Made by a program: the position numbers and the translations under genes. From contig NZ_FODR01000002.1 of the NCBI RefSeq assembly GCF_900110415.1, forward strand, positions 124,001-188,000: 64,000 nt of DNA, given 5' to 3'. This document shows, one piece after another, positions 46,826 through 55,829 of this stretch (its first letter is position 1; every line of letters starts with the position of its first letter). The notes under the pieces are model-generated. The model was not told the origin of the DNA and did not search any database. It worked only from the letters and a program-made list of their open reading frames with translations. This stretch comes from Mucilaginibacter sp. OK283 (GTDB lineage Bacteria > Bacteroidota > Bacteroidia > Sphingobacteriales > Sphingobacteriaceae).

Positions 46826-47254
46826 TTAAAGGGCTGGTTTGTAATATTGTCTTATCAGTAGAAATTTCCGCTGATCATCTTGCGTCATAAAAATGGTATC
46901 CTTATTTAGTTTATTAATCTTAAAAGGATCCCCATCGCCTAAATGCAACGTGCTGTCGTTTTTATCAAGGGTCCAGGTATATTTAATCTCTCCCTCAACT
47001 CCTTTTATTTCAGCACTCGGTTTGTTATCAACAGCATCCATGAAAAACCGGGCCCGGCCGCCATTTTCAAGTTGAAAATGGCCAAAATGTATACTTGCGT
47101 CGTTACCGGTACCTTTTAACAACCAGATGCTATCTTTTTCATTCGTTATTAATACTTTTTCAATTTTACTACTTTGCCTGCAACTAAATAATCCGCAAAG
47201 TACGATTAGTAAGAATATATTTAAATTCGAATAAGCACCCTTTAATTTAATCAT
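46826..47254 (-). CDS. Hypothetical lipoprotein of the amidoligase cluster
   Basis: This is a 142-residue exported protein with lipobox (GLFSC) and a beta-rich mature part with strands such as SIHFGHFQLENGGRARFFMD and GEIKYTWTLDKNDSTLHLG. It resembles small lipocalin-like lipoproteins, without a named family. It lies 6 bases before the GCS2 gene on the same strand, so it may anchor or chaperone the pathway, or only share its transcript. Confidence 0.65.
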   Translation of the reverse strand: MIKLKGAYSNLNIFLLIVLCGLFSCRQSSKIEKVLITNEKDSIWLLKGTGNDASIHFGHFQLENGGRARFFMDAVDNKPSAEIKGVEGEIKYTWTLDKNDSTLHLGDGDPFKINKLNKDTIFMTQDDQRKFLLIRQYYKPAL

Positions 47255-47339
47255 ATAATTTAGTTGCTGTCTTTGCCCGAGCTTTCGCCCACGGTGTATA
47301 GCTTATTTACCGGTAGGTTAGCAGCAATCTCAACATAGA

Positions 47340-48425
47340 TTATTTCTGTATTTTCTTAGCTGTTGTTTTTTTCGGAACTGCCACTTTCTTTTTTACCTTC
47401 CCTTCTACCTCAATAGCATGTTCATCTATATCCACGGATACATCCACTTTAGCCGGTTTTGCTCTCACACTCACCAGCGGAGTTTTCGCCGCCGATGTTT
47501 TTACAAACTCGCCCCAGGTGAGGTTATCTAAACCACCTTTTTGTTTCTTGGCGCGTTCAATGGCGTAATCAGCAGCAGTTTCAACCACCCATTCAAAGTT
47601 TTCCTGGCCTACGCTGGTAACTTCGGCATCGGGAGCGGGGTTGCAAAAATCAATAGCGTAGGGGATACCATCACGAATAGCAAACTCCACAGTATTAAAA
47701 TCGTAACCTAAAAACTGGTTCAGTTTTATCACGTAATCTTTAACGGTATCCAAAAGCTTTTTGGCTGCCGGGGCCTTGCCGTGCTCGTAACGCAAGTGGT
47801 GTGGGTTGCGCGGTTCATACTGCATAATGCGTACGTGCTTGCCGCCAATGCAGTAGCAGCGAAAGTAATCGTCGAAAACAACCTCTTCCTGCAGCATCAT
47901 TACATATTGTTTGGTTTTGTTGTATTTATCAAAAAAGTCTTCTTTATCCTCCAGTTTATAAACCTCTTTCCAGCCGCCGCCATCAAAGGGCTTCATATAG
48001 GCTGGGAAACCAACGTAGTGGAAAATGCCATCCCAATCAAGTGGGTAGGCCAGGTTGCGGAACGATTTGTCGGTAGTATCATCGGGCAACTCTTTTGAGG
48101 GTAGTATCACCGTTTTAGGCACCGGTACCCCAATTTTTACAGCCAGCGCATTATTAAAAAACTTCTCATCGGCGCTCCACCAAAAGGGATTATTGATAAC
48201 AGCAGTACCGCAAATAGCGGCATTTTTTAATGCTGCGCGATAAAAAGGAACATCCTGCGAAATACGATCGATAATAACAGCATAATCCAATGGCTCGGCC
48301 TGCATCACCTTATCAATGCGTACAAATTCCGCCGATATGTTTTTCTCTGCCTTCTGGTTTATCCTATCCACAAAAGCTTGTGGGAACGAATTTTCCTGTC
48401 CGAATAAGATGCCTATTTTTTTCAT
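47340..48425 (-). CDS. ATP-grasp ligase (RimK-like)
   Basis: This is an ATP-dependent carboxylate-amine/thiol ligase of 361 residues. The ATP-grasp parts are visible: the lid/glycine loop KPFDGGGWKEVY, the adenine-contact MMLQEEVVFDDYFRCYCIGG, and the metal ligands at FNTVEFAIRDG and AIDFCNPAPDAE. The N-terminal pre-ATP-grasp domain (KKIGILFGQENSFPQAFVDRI) is present. A Lys-rich C-terminal tail (about 325-361, GKVKKKVAVPKKTTAKKI) lies outside the fold. It is placed between an esterase gene and the lipoprotein/GCS2 genes, so it is likely the second ligase of one pathway. Confidence 0.88.
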   Translation of the reverse strand: MKKIGILFGQENSFPQAFVDRINQKAEKNISAEFVRIDKVMQAEPLDYAVIIDRISQDVPFYRAALKNAAICGTAVINNPFWWSADEKFFNNALAVKIGVPVPKTVILPSKELPDDTTDKSFRNLAYPLDWDGIFHYVGFPAYMKPFDGGGWKEVYKLEDKEDFFDKYNKTKQYVMMLQEEVVFDDYFRCYCIGGKHVRIMQYEPRNPHHLRYEHGKAPAAKKLLDTVKDYVIKLNQFLGYDFNTVEFAIRDGIPYAIDFCNPAPDAEVTSVGQENFEWVVETAADYAIERAKKQKGGLDNLTWGEFVKTSAAKTPLVSVRAKPAKVDVSVDIDEHAIEVEGKVKKKVAVPKKTTAKKIQK

Positions 48426-48454
48426 TATGTATATGTTTTTTGGTAGTTGTAGCT

Positions 48455-48500
48455 TTTAAATCAATAATTCACTAATTAAGTAAATCAATAATTATTTTAT
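48455..48500. repeat. AATAATTCACTAATT words between ligase and esterase genes
   Basis: The words ATCAATAATTCACTAATT and AAGTAAATCAATAATTATT run through the 66-base gap and reach the 3' end of the esterase gene. They belong to the family also seen before tsaD and at 35198-35300. Confidence 0.4.
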
Positions 48501-49199
48501 CGTTGATAAATAATGCGGAAACATTTCCTTCCAAATCGGCCAGTCGTGGCTGGCATTCGGGCGGATATCCAACCAATGCTTAATGCCTTTTTTGTTTAGT
48601 ATGTTTGATAACTGTATGTTATAATCTTTACAAATATCGTGCTCAGATGTGCCCAGGATGATGTTGATGTTCCATAAGTCGCCCGCGTTGCTGCCGGGCA
48701 AATAATCTACAGGGTTGTTGTAAAAAATATCATCGTTATAAAAGCCGTCGGTAAACATTTTAATGTCAAATGCCCCGCCCATTGTAAAAAGATGCGCCAC
48801 TTTTTCGGGGTGTTTAAATGCAAAGTTTGCTGCATGGTAACCGCCAAAACTGCATCCGGCAACTGCTACTTTACCAACACCTGTTTCGTGCATAGCCCAG
48901 GGTGCCAGTTCATGTAAAAGCATTTTATCGTACCAACTGTAATTACGGGCGCGGTCGGCCGGGTGGATGCCTTTATCGTACCAGGTTCTGTCGTCTAATG
49001 TATCGGGGCAATAAATCTTCACCAGGCCTTCGTCTACAAACCATTTTACACTATCAATCAGGCCAAAATCTTTGTTTTGGTGATAGCGCCCTTTGGTAGT
49101 AGGGAATAGGATGACAGGAAAACCACGGTCGCCAAATACCAGCATTTCTACATGCAGGTTTAGATTTGGTGAGTACCAGCGATGATATTTTTCGATCAA
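48492..49199 (-). CDS. Esterase of alpha/beta-hydrolase fold (putative esterase family)
   Basis: This is a 235-residue serine esterase with nucleophile elbow GCSFGG, Asp in GTSEHDICKD and His in NASHDWPIW, so the triad is complete. There is no signal peptide. It is the first gene of the minus-strand amidoligase cluster and divergent from a second esterase gene, with the intergenic region between. It may release or transfer a product, or hydrolyse an ester of the compound made by the two ligases (inference). Confidence 0.88.
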   Translation of the reverse strand: MIEKYHRWYSPNLNLHVEMLVFGDRGFPVILFPTTKGRYHQNKDFGLIDSVKWFVDEGLVKIYCPDTLDDRTWYDKGIHPADRARNYSWYDKMLLHELAPWAMHETGVGKVAVAGCSFGGYHAANFAFKHPEKVAHLFTMGGAFDIKMFTDGFYNDDIFYNNPVDYLPGSNAGDLWNINIILGTSEHDICKDYNIQLSNILNKKGIKHWLDIRPNASHDWPIWKEMFPHYLSTIK

Positions 49200-49277
49200 A
49201 ATGAGCAGTTTAAGTTTTTAAATGATGTAAGTTAAGTGCTTTAACTGAAAAAGGCAACTAACTGATAAATTAATACG

Positions 49278-49312
49278 TTAGCTTAATAAATTGAAAACAT
49301 AGCGTACTTTTG
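49278..49312 (+). promoter_or_regulatory. Promoter of the plus-strand esterase gene
   Basis: TACTTTTG (49305-49312) matches the -7 consensus 22 bases before the start codon. TTAG (49278-49281) lies 23 bases upstream as a weak -33. Confidence 0.4.
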
Positions 49313-49334
49313 TGCCCTTTAAAATTAACATAAG

Positions 49335-50150
49335 ATGAATTGGGGCTGGGTTGAAACAGAGATGACGATAATAGAAAAAAGGATAACGATAAATTCTGCC
49401 TTGCTTGAAAGAGAGGTATTATGCACGCTATTAATACCCGATGAACAGGAAATTGCAGAACCGTTAAGCCTGTTGTTGCTGAATGATGGGCAGGAGCTGG
49501 AAAATCTTGCGTTTAGCCAAACACTGGAGCAATTATATAACACCAATCGCATAAAACCGTTGTTGGTGGTAGCCATATATGCCGGTGAAGACCGGCTGCA
49601 GGAATATGGCGTAGCCGGCAGGCCCGATTTTAAAAAACGGGGCGCTAAGGCTGATATTTATACGCAATTTATTATAACCGAATTGCTGCCACAGATAAAA
49701 GCCGGAACAGGTATTCACGAATTTGAAAATACAGCCTTTGCAGGTTTTTCTTTGGGTGGATTATCGGCATTTGACATTTGTTGGAACAACGCGGATGTGT
49801 TTGATAAAGTTGGGGTATTTTCAGGTTCGTTTTGGTGGAGAAGTAAGGATTTAGCTAAGGGATATACTGACAACGACCGGATTGCGCATACTTTAATCAG
49901 AGAAACCGAAGGTAAGCCCGGTTTAAAGTTCTGGCTGCAAACAGGTACAAAAGATGAAACCAGCGACCGCAATAAAAACGGTATTATAGATGCGATTGAC
50001 GACACCATCGACCTGATTAAGGAACTGGAGGCAAAAGGCTATTCGCGCCCTGCGGATATTCAATATGTTGAAGTAGTTGGCGGCAGCCATAACACTGAAA
50101 CCTGGGGTAGGGTAATGGGTAAGTTTTTGTGTTGGGCGTTTGGGAGGTAG
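49335..50150 (+). CDS. Second esterase (Fes-like alpha/beta hydrolase)
   Basis: This 271-residue protein of the putative-esterase (enterochelin-esterase-like) family has the elbow GFSLGG, an acidic residue in TGTKDETSDRNK and His in GGSHNTETW. No signal peptide is apparent; the protein starts MNWGWVETEM. It is divergent from the first esterase and probably belongs to the same pathway. An iron-siderophore role is possible from the family name but no siderophore gene is near. Confidence 0.85.
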   Translation: MNWGWVETEMTIIEKRITINSALLEREVLCTLLIPDEQEIAEPLSLLLLNDGQELENLAFSQTLEQLYNTNRIKPLLVVAIYAGEDRLQEYGVAGRPDFKKRGAKADIYTQFIITELLPQIKAGTGIHEFENTAFAGFSLGGLSAFDICWNNADVFDKVGVFSGSFWWRSKDLAKGYTDNDRIAHTLIRETEGKPGLKFWLQTGTKDETSDRNKNGIIDAIDDTIDLIKELEAKGYSRPADIQYVEVVGGSHNTETWGRVMGKFLCWAFGR

Positions 50151-50256
50151 GATAGGTGTAGTAGTGGCCGAATAAGAAATAAAGCGATATTAAATCCAGG
50201 TCATTACCGCCCTTTGGTAATGAAATTGTTAAATCTGTCACTATAACTTGACTGCG

Positions 50257-50288
50257 TTTTAAATTCTCATATATTAAACGTACCTTTG
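50257..50288 (+). promoter_or_regulatory. typA promoter
   Basis: TACCTTTG (50281-50288) matches the -7 consensus 25 bases before the typA start. TTTT (50257-50260) lies 20 bases upstream as a weak -33. Confidence 0.4.
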
Positions 50289-50313
50289 CGCCAAATTTAT
50301 AGGGGCATATTTC

Positions 50314-52125
50314 ATGCAAAAAATAAGAAACATTGCGATTATCGCACACGTTGACCACGGTAAAACTACATTGGTTGACAAAATTTTACACAGTTGCGCC
50401 ATCTTTCGTGATGGTCAGGAAACTGGTGAATTAATATTGGACAACAATGACCTGGAACGTGAGCGAGGTATCACCATCGTATCAAAAAACGTTTCGGTAA
50501 GGTATAAAGACGTTAAGATAAACATCATAGATACTCCTGGTCACGCCGATTTTGGTGGCGAGGTTGAGCGTGTATTGAAAATGGCTGACGGTGTATTGCT
50601 ACTTTGCGATGCTTTTGAAGGTGCTATGCCTCAAACACGCTTTGTAACTCAAAAGGCTTTGGCTTTAGGCTTAAAACCAATTGTGGTTGTAAACAAAGTA
50701 GATAAAGAAAACTGCCGCCCTGAAGAAGTTTACGAACAAATATTCGAATTGTTCTTCAACCTTGAAGCAACTGAAGATCAGCTGGATTTTCCGGTTATCT
50801 ACGGTTCATCAAAACAAGGCTGGATGAGCACCGACTGGAAAACACCTACAGATAATATTTTCCCGTTGATGGATGCTATCTTAGAGAACATTCCTCCCGC
50901 ACCTATTGCCGAAGGTACTTTACAAATGCAGATAACCTCTTTGGATTATTCTTCATTCGTAGGTCGTATCGCTATTGGTCGTGTAGCACGTGGTACTATC
51001 AAAGAAAACCAGCCGGTATCTTTGGTAAAACGCGATGGCACTATTCAAAAATCAAGAATTAAAGAGCTTTATACTTTTGAAGGTTTAGGTAAAGTACGCG
51101 CTACAGAAGTTAGCTCGGGCGATATCTGTGCTGTAGTTGGTATTGAAGGTTTTGATATTGGCGATACCATTGCCGATTTTGAAAAACCAGAGCAACTGGC
51201 AGTTATCAAAATTGATGAGCCTACAATGAACATGTTGTTCACCATCAATACTTCACCTTTCTTTGGTAAAGAAGGTAAATTTGTTACATCTCGCCACTTA
51301 CGTGACCGTTTGTACAAAGAGATGGAAAAAAACCTGGCGCTTAAGGTTGTTGAAACCGAATCGCCTGACTCATACCTGGTGTATGGTCGCGGTATCCTTC
51401 ACTTATCAGTACTGATCGAGACCATGCGTCGCGAAGGTTATGAATTGCAGGTAGGCCAGCCGCAGGTTATCGTTAAAGAAATTGACGGTGTTAAATGCGA
51501 GCCGGTTGAAACGCTTATTGTTGATGTACCGGGCGATGTTGCAGGTAAAGTAATTGAGCTGGTAACACAACGTAAAGGCGACCTGTTGGTGATGGAACCT
51601 AAAGGTGATTTACAACACCTGGAGTTTGATATCCCGGCACGTGGTATCATTGGTTTACGTAACAACGTATTAACCGCTACAGGTGGCGAGGCTATTATGG
51701 CACACCGCTTTAAAGCATACGAGCCATGGAAAGGTACTATCCCAGGCCGTTTAAATGGTGTTTTGGTATCTATGGATACAGGCAAAACCACCGCTTTCGC
51801 AATTGATAAATTACAGGACCGTGGCAGGTTCCACGTTGATCCCGGAGTTGATATTTACGAAGGACAGGTATTAGGCGAGCACATCCGTGATAACGATTTG
51901 GTTATTAACTTAACCAAAGGCAAGCAGTTAACCAACATGCGTGCATCTGGTAGCGATACCAACGTGCGGATTGCGCCAGCCATCAAATTCTCGTTGGAAG
52001 AATCAATGGAATACATCCAGGCTGATGAGTACATCGAGGTTACGCCGCAAAGCATCCGTTTACGTAAAATCTACCTGAACGAAAACGAGCGTAAAATTAA
52101 CGCTAAGAAATTCACAAGCCAATAA
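50314..52125 (+). CDS. typA: GTPase TypA/BipA
   Basis: TypA is a ribosome-binding translational GTPase needed for stress and cold adaptation and 50S assembly. It has 603 residues: G1 AHVDHGKTT, G2 RGITI, G3 DTPGHADFGGEVERVL, G4 NKVDKENC, then the EF-G-like domains and the TypA-specific C-terminus with SIRLRKIYLNENERK. The motifs are intact. It is single-gene, with a promoter and terminator of its own. Confidence 0.97.
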   Translation: MQKIRNIAIIAHVDHGKTTLVDKILHSCAIFRDGQETGELILDNNDLERERGITIVSKNVSVRYKDVKINIIDTPGHADFGGEVERVLKMADGVLLLCDAFEGAMPQTRFVTQKALALGLKPIVVVNKVDKENCRPEEVYEQIFELFFNLEATEDQLDFPVIYGSSKQGWMSTDWKTPTDNIFPLMDAILENIPPAPIAEGTLQMQITSLDYSSFVGRIAIGRVARGTIKENQPVSLVKRDGTIQKSRIKELYTFEGLGKVRATEVSSGDICAVVGIEGFDIGDTIADFEKPEQLAVIKIDEPTMNMLFTINTSPFFGKEGKFVTSRHLRDRLYKEMEKNLALKVVETESPDSYLVYGRGILHLSVLIETMRREGYELQVGQPQVIVKEIDGVKCEPVETLIVDVPGDVAGKVIELVTQRKGDLLVMEPKGDLQHLEFDIPARGIIGLRNNVLTATGGEAIMAHRFKAYEPWKGTIPGRLNGVLVSMDTGKTTAFAIDKLQDRGRFHVDPGVDIYEGQVLGEHIRDNDLVINLTKGKQLTNMRASGSDTNVRIAPAIKFSLEESMEYIQADEYIEVTPQSIRLRKIYLNENERKINAKKFTSQ

Positions 52126-52150
52126 TTTGGTGGATGAATTATAATATTGA

Positions 52151-52182
52151 GAGAGGCAAGCTTAGGTTTGCCTCTTTTTTTT
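52151..52182 (+). terminator. typA terminator
   Basis: The stem AGAGGCAA/TTGCCTCT with loop GCTTAGGT is followed by a run of eight T, about 30 bases past the stop codon. Confidence 0.8.
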
Positions 52183-52290
52183 AACAATAATTAATGCGAT
52201 ACCTAAGTTATTTGCTTTTGTATATTTTTGTAAACATGGCTACATGCTCGATAATGCCCGAATGCCTGCCGTTTTTAATTTGATAAGCTG

Positions 52291-53145
52291 ATGCAGAAAA
52301 ATAAAATTGAAGGTGTGGTAGTTCTATATCAGCCTGATATTTCGGTTGTTGGTAATATCAAATCATATATTGATGGTTTGGAGCATTTGTACATTATTGA
52401 TAATTCTGGCGAGACCGATTTAAGTATTATTAACGGGCTAAGCGCCATTTCTAAATGCGTATATATAAAAAACCAAACCAACAAGGGCATCGCTAATGCC
52501 TTAAACCAGGGTGCAAAGCTGGCCATCGCTAACGGAGCCGATTGGTTGCTCACGATGGATCAGGACAGCAAATTTGAGCCGGGTGATATTTTACGGCTAA
52601 TTGAATTTGCAATACAGCAGGATGACGAGTTTACTGGTATTGTATCGCCATTTCATCAAACCAATGTTTCTGTTAAGCCGGCAACTCATGATGATGTGGT
52701 GCTAACAACCATGACATCGGGAAACCTAATTAGTCTGTTTGCTTACCGGCAGATTAACGGTTTTGACGAACGATATTTTATTGATGCGGTTGATTGGGAC
52801 TACTGCCTGCGCCTAAATATGCATAACTTTAAGGTGCTAAGGCTTAATACTGTACACCTTTCGCACGGCCTGGGCAATGCAACCAAACACCAATCGCCTG
52901 CGGGCTACCAAATAACCGCGCTTAATTACAACGAGATAAGGCGGTATTATATTACAAGAAATAAACTAATGTTTATATTCAAGTACTGGCGGCATTATCC
53001 CAACTTTTGTTATAATGTATTTTTAAGCATGTTTAGAGATCTGAGGCATGTTTTATTATATGAAAAGCATAAGATGATAAAACTCAGGTTTATGCTAAAA
53101 GGATGGCTGCATTTTATCACTAAAAAGACAGGTAAGCTTCAATAG
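52291..53145 (+). CDS. Glycosyltransferase family 2 (rhamnosyltransferase-like)
   Basis: This is a GT-A fold enzyme of 284 residues that adds a sugar to a growing surface glycan. The start EGVVVLYQPDISVVGNIKSY, the nucleotide-sugar motif LLTMDQDSKFEPGD and the later FIDAVDWDYCLRL resemble WbbL/RfbN-type rhamnosyltransferases. It opens the polysaccharide cluster, followed by a 400-base gap. Confidence 0.88.
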   Translation: MQKNKIEGVVVLYQPDISVVGNIKSYIDGLEHLYIIDNSGETDLSIINGLSAISKCVYIKNQTNKGIANALNQGAKLAIANGADWLLTMDQDSKFEPGDILRLIEFAIQQDDEFTGIVSPFHQTNVSVKPATHDDVVLTTMTSGNLISLFAYRQINGFDERYFIDAVDWDYCLRLNMHNFKVLRLNTVHLSHGLGNATKHQSPAGYQITALNYNEIRRYYITRNKLMFIFKYWRHYPNFCYNVFLSMFRDLRHVLLYEKHKMIKLRFMLKGWLHFITKKTGKLQ

Positions 53146-53547
53146 CAGCATTTTATTCTTCTCCCAGTTACCCAACTTGTTAATTAATGCCGTTTTTTTA
53201 TTGGCGTCTAAAAGAAAGCCAAAAACATGTATTGAGCATACTAATGCTGAAAATAGGCATGACCTTTTATTAAATACCGGCTTATTCTCCTAACCCTGGA
53301 AGCTTTCAGTATGGAACACGGCAAAATCAATACCCTGGGCCGCCCAAGCACAGCATTCATAGGTGTTCAATTATATCTCGATTCATCCTTGTTGATCCGG
53401 TTTTTGTAATTAGGTTGTATGGGTGTGATATTTGAAAACGAAGAAAGTTCCTTTTGTTTCTTCGCCTGACACCCATAATGTTGTATGAATATTGAATATG
53501 CCTATATTTGCAGCTTAATTTACTGCGATACCCTCTATATTTATCTA
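53146..53547. other. Gap inside the polysaccharide cluster
   Basis: No known gene is seen. A 32-codon frame at 53311-53409 (MEHGKINTLGRPSTAF...) has no recognised family and may be chance. AT content is high. The promoter of the methyltransferase gene should lie here. Confidence 0.4.
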
Positions 53548-54351
53548 ATGACCTTTAAAGAAAAGCTAAACTGGGAAATAAAGTACATTACAACGCTATC
53601 TAAAACCCCAATACGTTTAGCGCAATATTTGTACTCGAAATTTCATACCAAATTGGGTTCGTTGAATAAAATATCCTATTTATACCGCGAAAAAAGAGGA
53701 CTCGAAATTGGTGGGCCAAGTCCGATATTCGGAGCTAAAGGTTATATACCTGTTTATCCTTTGGCCAAACAGGTTGATGGGGTCAACTTCAGCAACAACA
53801 CCGTGTGGGAAAACACGATAAAAGAGGGGCCAACTTATAGTACAGGTGCAAATTTGGTTGGGCATCAATATATTTTAGATGGTATCGACCTGAACCCTAT
53901 AGCTTCCTCATCATATGATTTTATCTTATCCAGCCACAGCCTGGAACATATTGCCAACCCAATAAAGGCGCTAAAAGAATGGCTCAGAGTATTAAAAACC
54001 GGCGGGGCGCTTACACTCATCTTGCCGAATCCAAAATACACCTTTGATCATAAACGGCCTATCACTAAACTGCAACACCTGATTGACGATTATAATAAAA
54101 ATACTGATGAAAATGATTTAACACATCTTGATGAGGTACTAACCTTACATGATTTTGAACGCGATGGGGGAGTGACCGATATGGACCAATTTAAACAACG
54201 TTGTTTAGATAATATTAATAATCGCTGTATGCACCAACATGTGTATAACCTCGATCTTTTAACCCAGATATTTAATTACCTCAACGTTACCGTACTTATT
54301 ACCGATTCATCTTTCCCGCATCATTTAACCATTGTCGGCATTAAGCAATAG
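53548..54351 (+). CDS. Class I SAM-dependent methyltransferase
   Basis: This is a methyltransferase of 267 residues from ATG at 53548; an earlier ATG at 53485 adds 21 residues with no obvious function. SAM-binding features are LEIGGPSP (motif I variant), and YDFILSSHSLEHIANPIKAL with the motif IV-like part. It probably methylates a sugar or a glycan end group, as its neighbours are glycosyltransferases. The substrate is unknown. Confidence 0.82.
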   Translation: MTFKEKLNWEIKYITTLSKTPIRLAQYLYSKFHTKLGSLNKISYLYREKRGLEIGGPSPIFGAKGYIPVYPLAKQVDGVNFSNNTVWENTIKEGPTYSTGANLVGHQYILDGIDLNPIASSSYDFILSSHSLEHIANPIKALKEWLRVLKTGGALTLILPNPKYTFDHKRPITKLQHLIDDYNKNTDENDLTHLDEVLTLHDFERDGGVTDMDQFKQRCLDNINNRCMHQHVYNLDLLTQIFNYLNVTVLITDSSFPHHLTIVGIKQ

Positions 54352-54747
54352 CCTGATTTTAATGCCATAAGCCAGCACCGGTACTTTTATAACAGACAGA
54401 TTTTTTTTTAAGCTTGTGGCGGAAGGGCTATTTCAAATCAGTTTCTTCAGGTGTCGGTTGTAAAACCTTTTATCGCTGTACTGCGATAAACATCGAAATA
54501 TAGCCTTGTATAAGTAAATAATGGTTCTTTACAATACCATTTGCCGGTGTTTCGCCCGCTTATAAATAAGCCATCCTAAAATATTTATAAACAACTTTTG
54601 CAATTAACGCAAATCGGATACCAGATTGTTAGGGATTTGTACAGTAGCGTCCACCTTGAAAAATGCTACTATACAGTGGACACTGCAATTGTTTGATAAA
54701 TTAAAACATGTTAGTTATTAGTGATAAAATGATAATTTTGACGACCG
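54352..54747. other. Second gap inside the polysaccharide cluster
   Basis: This is 396 AT-rich bases with no recognised gene. A small hairpin-capable pair GTCCAC/GTGGAC occurs at about 54648-54681. The gap may mark loss of a gene. Confidence 0.4.
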
Positions 54748-55755
54748 ATGTCAGGCTTAGAAAATAGTGTATGTATCTTAACTGTTACTTATGGCGATAG
54801 GTGGCGGTTTCTGGAAAAAGTACTAAAACGCGTACTTGCCTATGATCAAATAACGCAGGTGATTGTTATTGACAATGCTTCGTTATATAGTGTGACAGAT
54901 GAAGTAAAAAAACTGGAAGACAGTAGAATAATTGTTATAAGTAATACCGAGAATACAGGATCAGCAGGGGGGTATAAAACGGCGATTGAACATGCCGTAG
55001 AAAACACCCAAGCCGATTTTTTTTTTCTGCTTGACGACGATAACCTGCCCGGTGCCGATGTGCTTACCAAGCTGCTGACAGAATGGCAAAGTATTGAAGG
55101 TGCCAACAACAAGAAGGCTCTGTTTTGCCTTCGCGAAGACAGGGTTCAACACGTAAAAATAGCAAAAGGAGAAAATTCTCTTCGCTACCTGACTTTTAAC
55201 GATTTTATGGGATTTAATGTTTTCAGGATATTAGCTAACCAATATCGTAAGTTGAACTATAAATTTCAGAAAGATGGGCCGTATAAAAGCCGGGTTCAGA
55301 TGCCATACGTTCCTTATGGGGGATTATTGCTTCACAGAACAATAATTAATGATATTGGGTTTCCTGATGAAAGGCTGTTTTTATATGTCGACGATTCTGA
55401 GTACACTTATCGTATTACCCAAAATAAGGGCATTATCTGGCTAATACCTCTATGCAAGATAGTTGATATTGACAAATCGCAAGGATTAGATTACAAGCGA
55501 AGGCCCCTTCACTCTCATTTACTTGATCAATGGAATTTCCGAACATATTATCATGTCAGAAACCGCATGTTTTTTTACTCCAATAACTTTATCAGCAATA
55601 TGCTGGTTTTTAAACTGAACAAAGGGCTGTATTTAAGCTATCTGAAAGTGATAAGTTTGATAAGTTCGAAAAGGGAAGCGTACTCAAAATTATTGGTAGC
55701 GGTAAAGGATGGGCTCGGAGGGAAATTAGGTAAAGCTGATAACGAAAAGTTTTAG
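54748..55755 (+). CDS. Glycosyltransferase family 2 (GlfT2-like)
   Basis: This is a GT-A enzyme of 335 residues with ILTVTYGDRW at the start, NTGSAGGYKTAIEHA, the metal motif FFLLDDDNLPGADV, and YVDDSEYTYRI in the acceptor part. The NTGSAGG pattern recalls galactofuranosyltransferases. It is followed 74 bases later by the flippase gene. Confidence 0.87.
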   Translation: MSGLENSVCILTVTYGDRWRFLEKVLKRVLAYDQITQVIVIDNASLYSVTDEVKKLEDSRIIVISNTENTGSAGGYKTAIEHAVENTQADFFFLLDDDNLPGADVLTKLLTEWQSIEGANNKKALFCLREDRVQHVKIAKGENSLRYLTFNDFMGFNVFRILANQYRKLNYKFQKDGPYKSRVQMPYVPYGGLLLHRTIINDIGFPDERLFLYVDDSEYTYRITQNKGIIWLIPLCKIVDIDKSQGLDYKRRPLHSHLLDQWNFRTYYHVRNRMFFYSNNFISNMLVFKLNKGLYLSYLKVISLISSKREAYSKLLVAVKDGLGGKLGKADNEKF

Positions 55756-55829
55756 CAGGCCAGCTTTTAAACAACAGGACTCTTTTTAGTAAATATTTGT
55801 TAAACAATTCAGCTTTATAAATACCGTGC

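Noticed and set aside
47269..47345. Minus-strand tail reading YVEIAANLPVNKLYTV between the ATP-grasp and lipoprotein genes
   Set aside because: It recalls the N-terminus of PriA helicases, but is only about 25 codons with no start codon of its own, so chance cannot be excluded.
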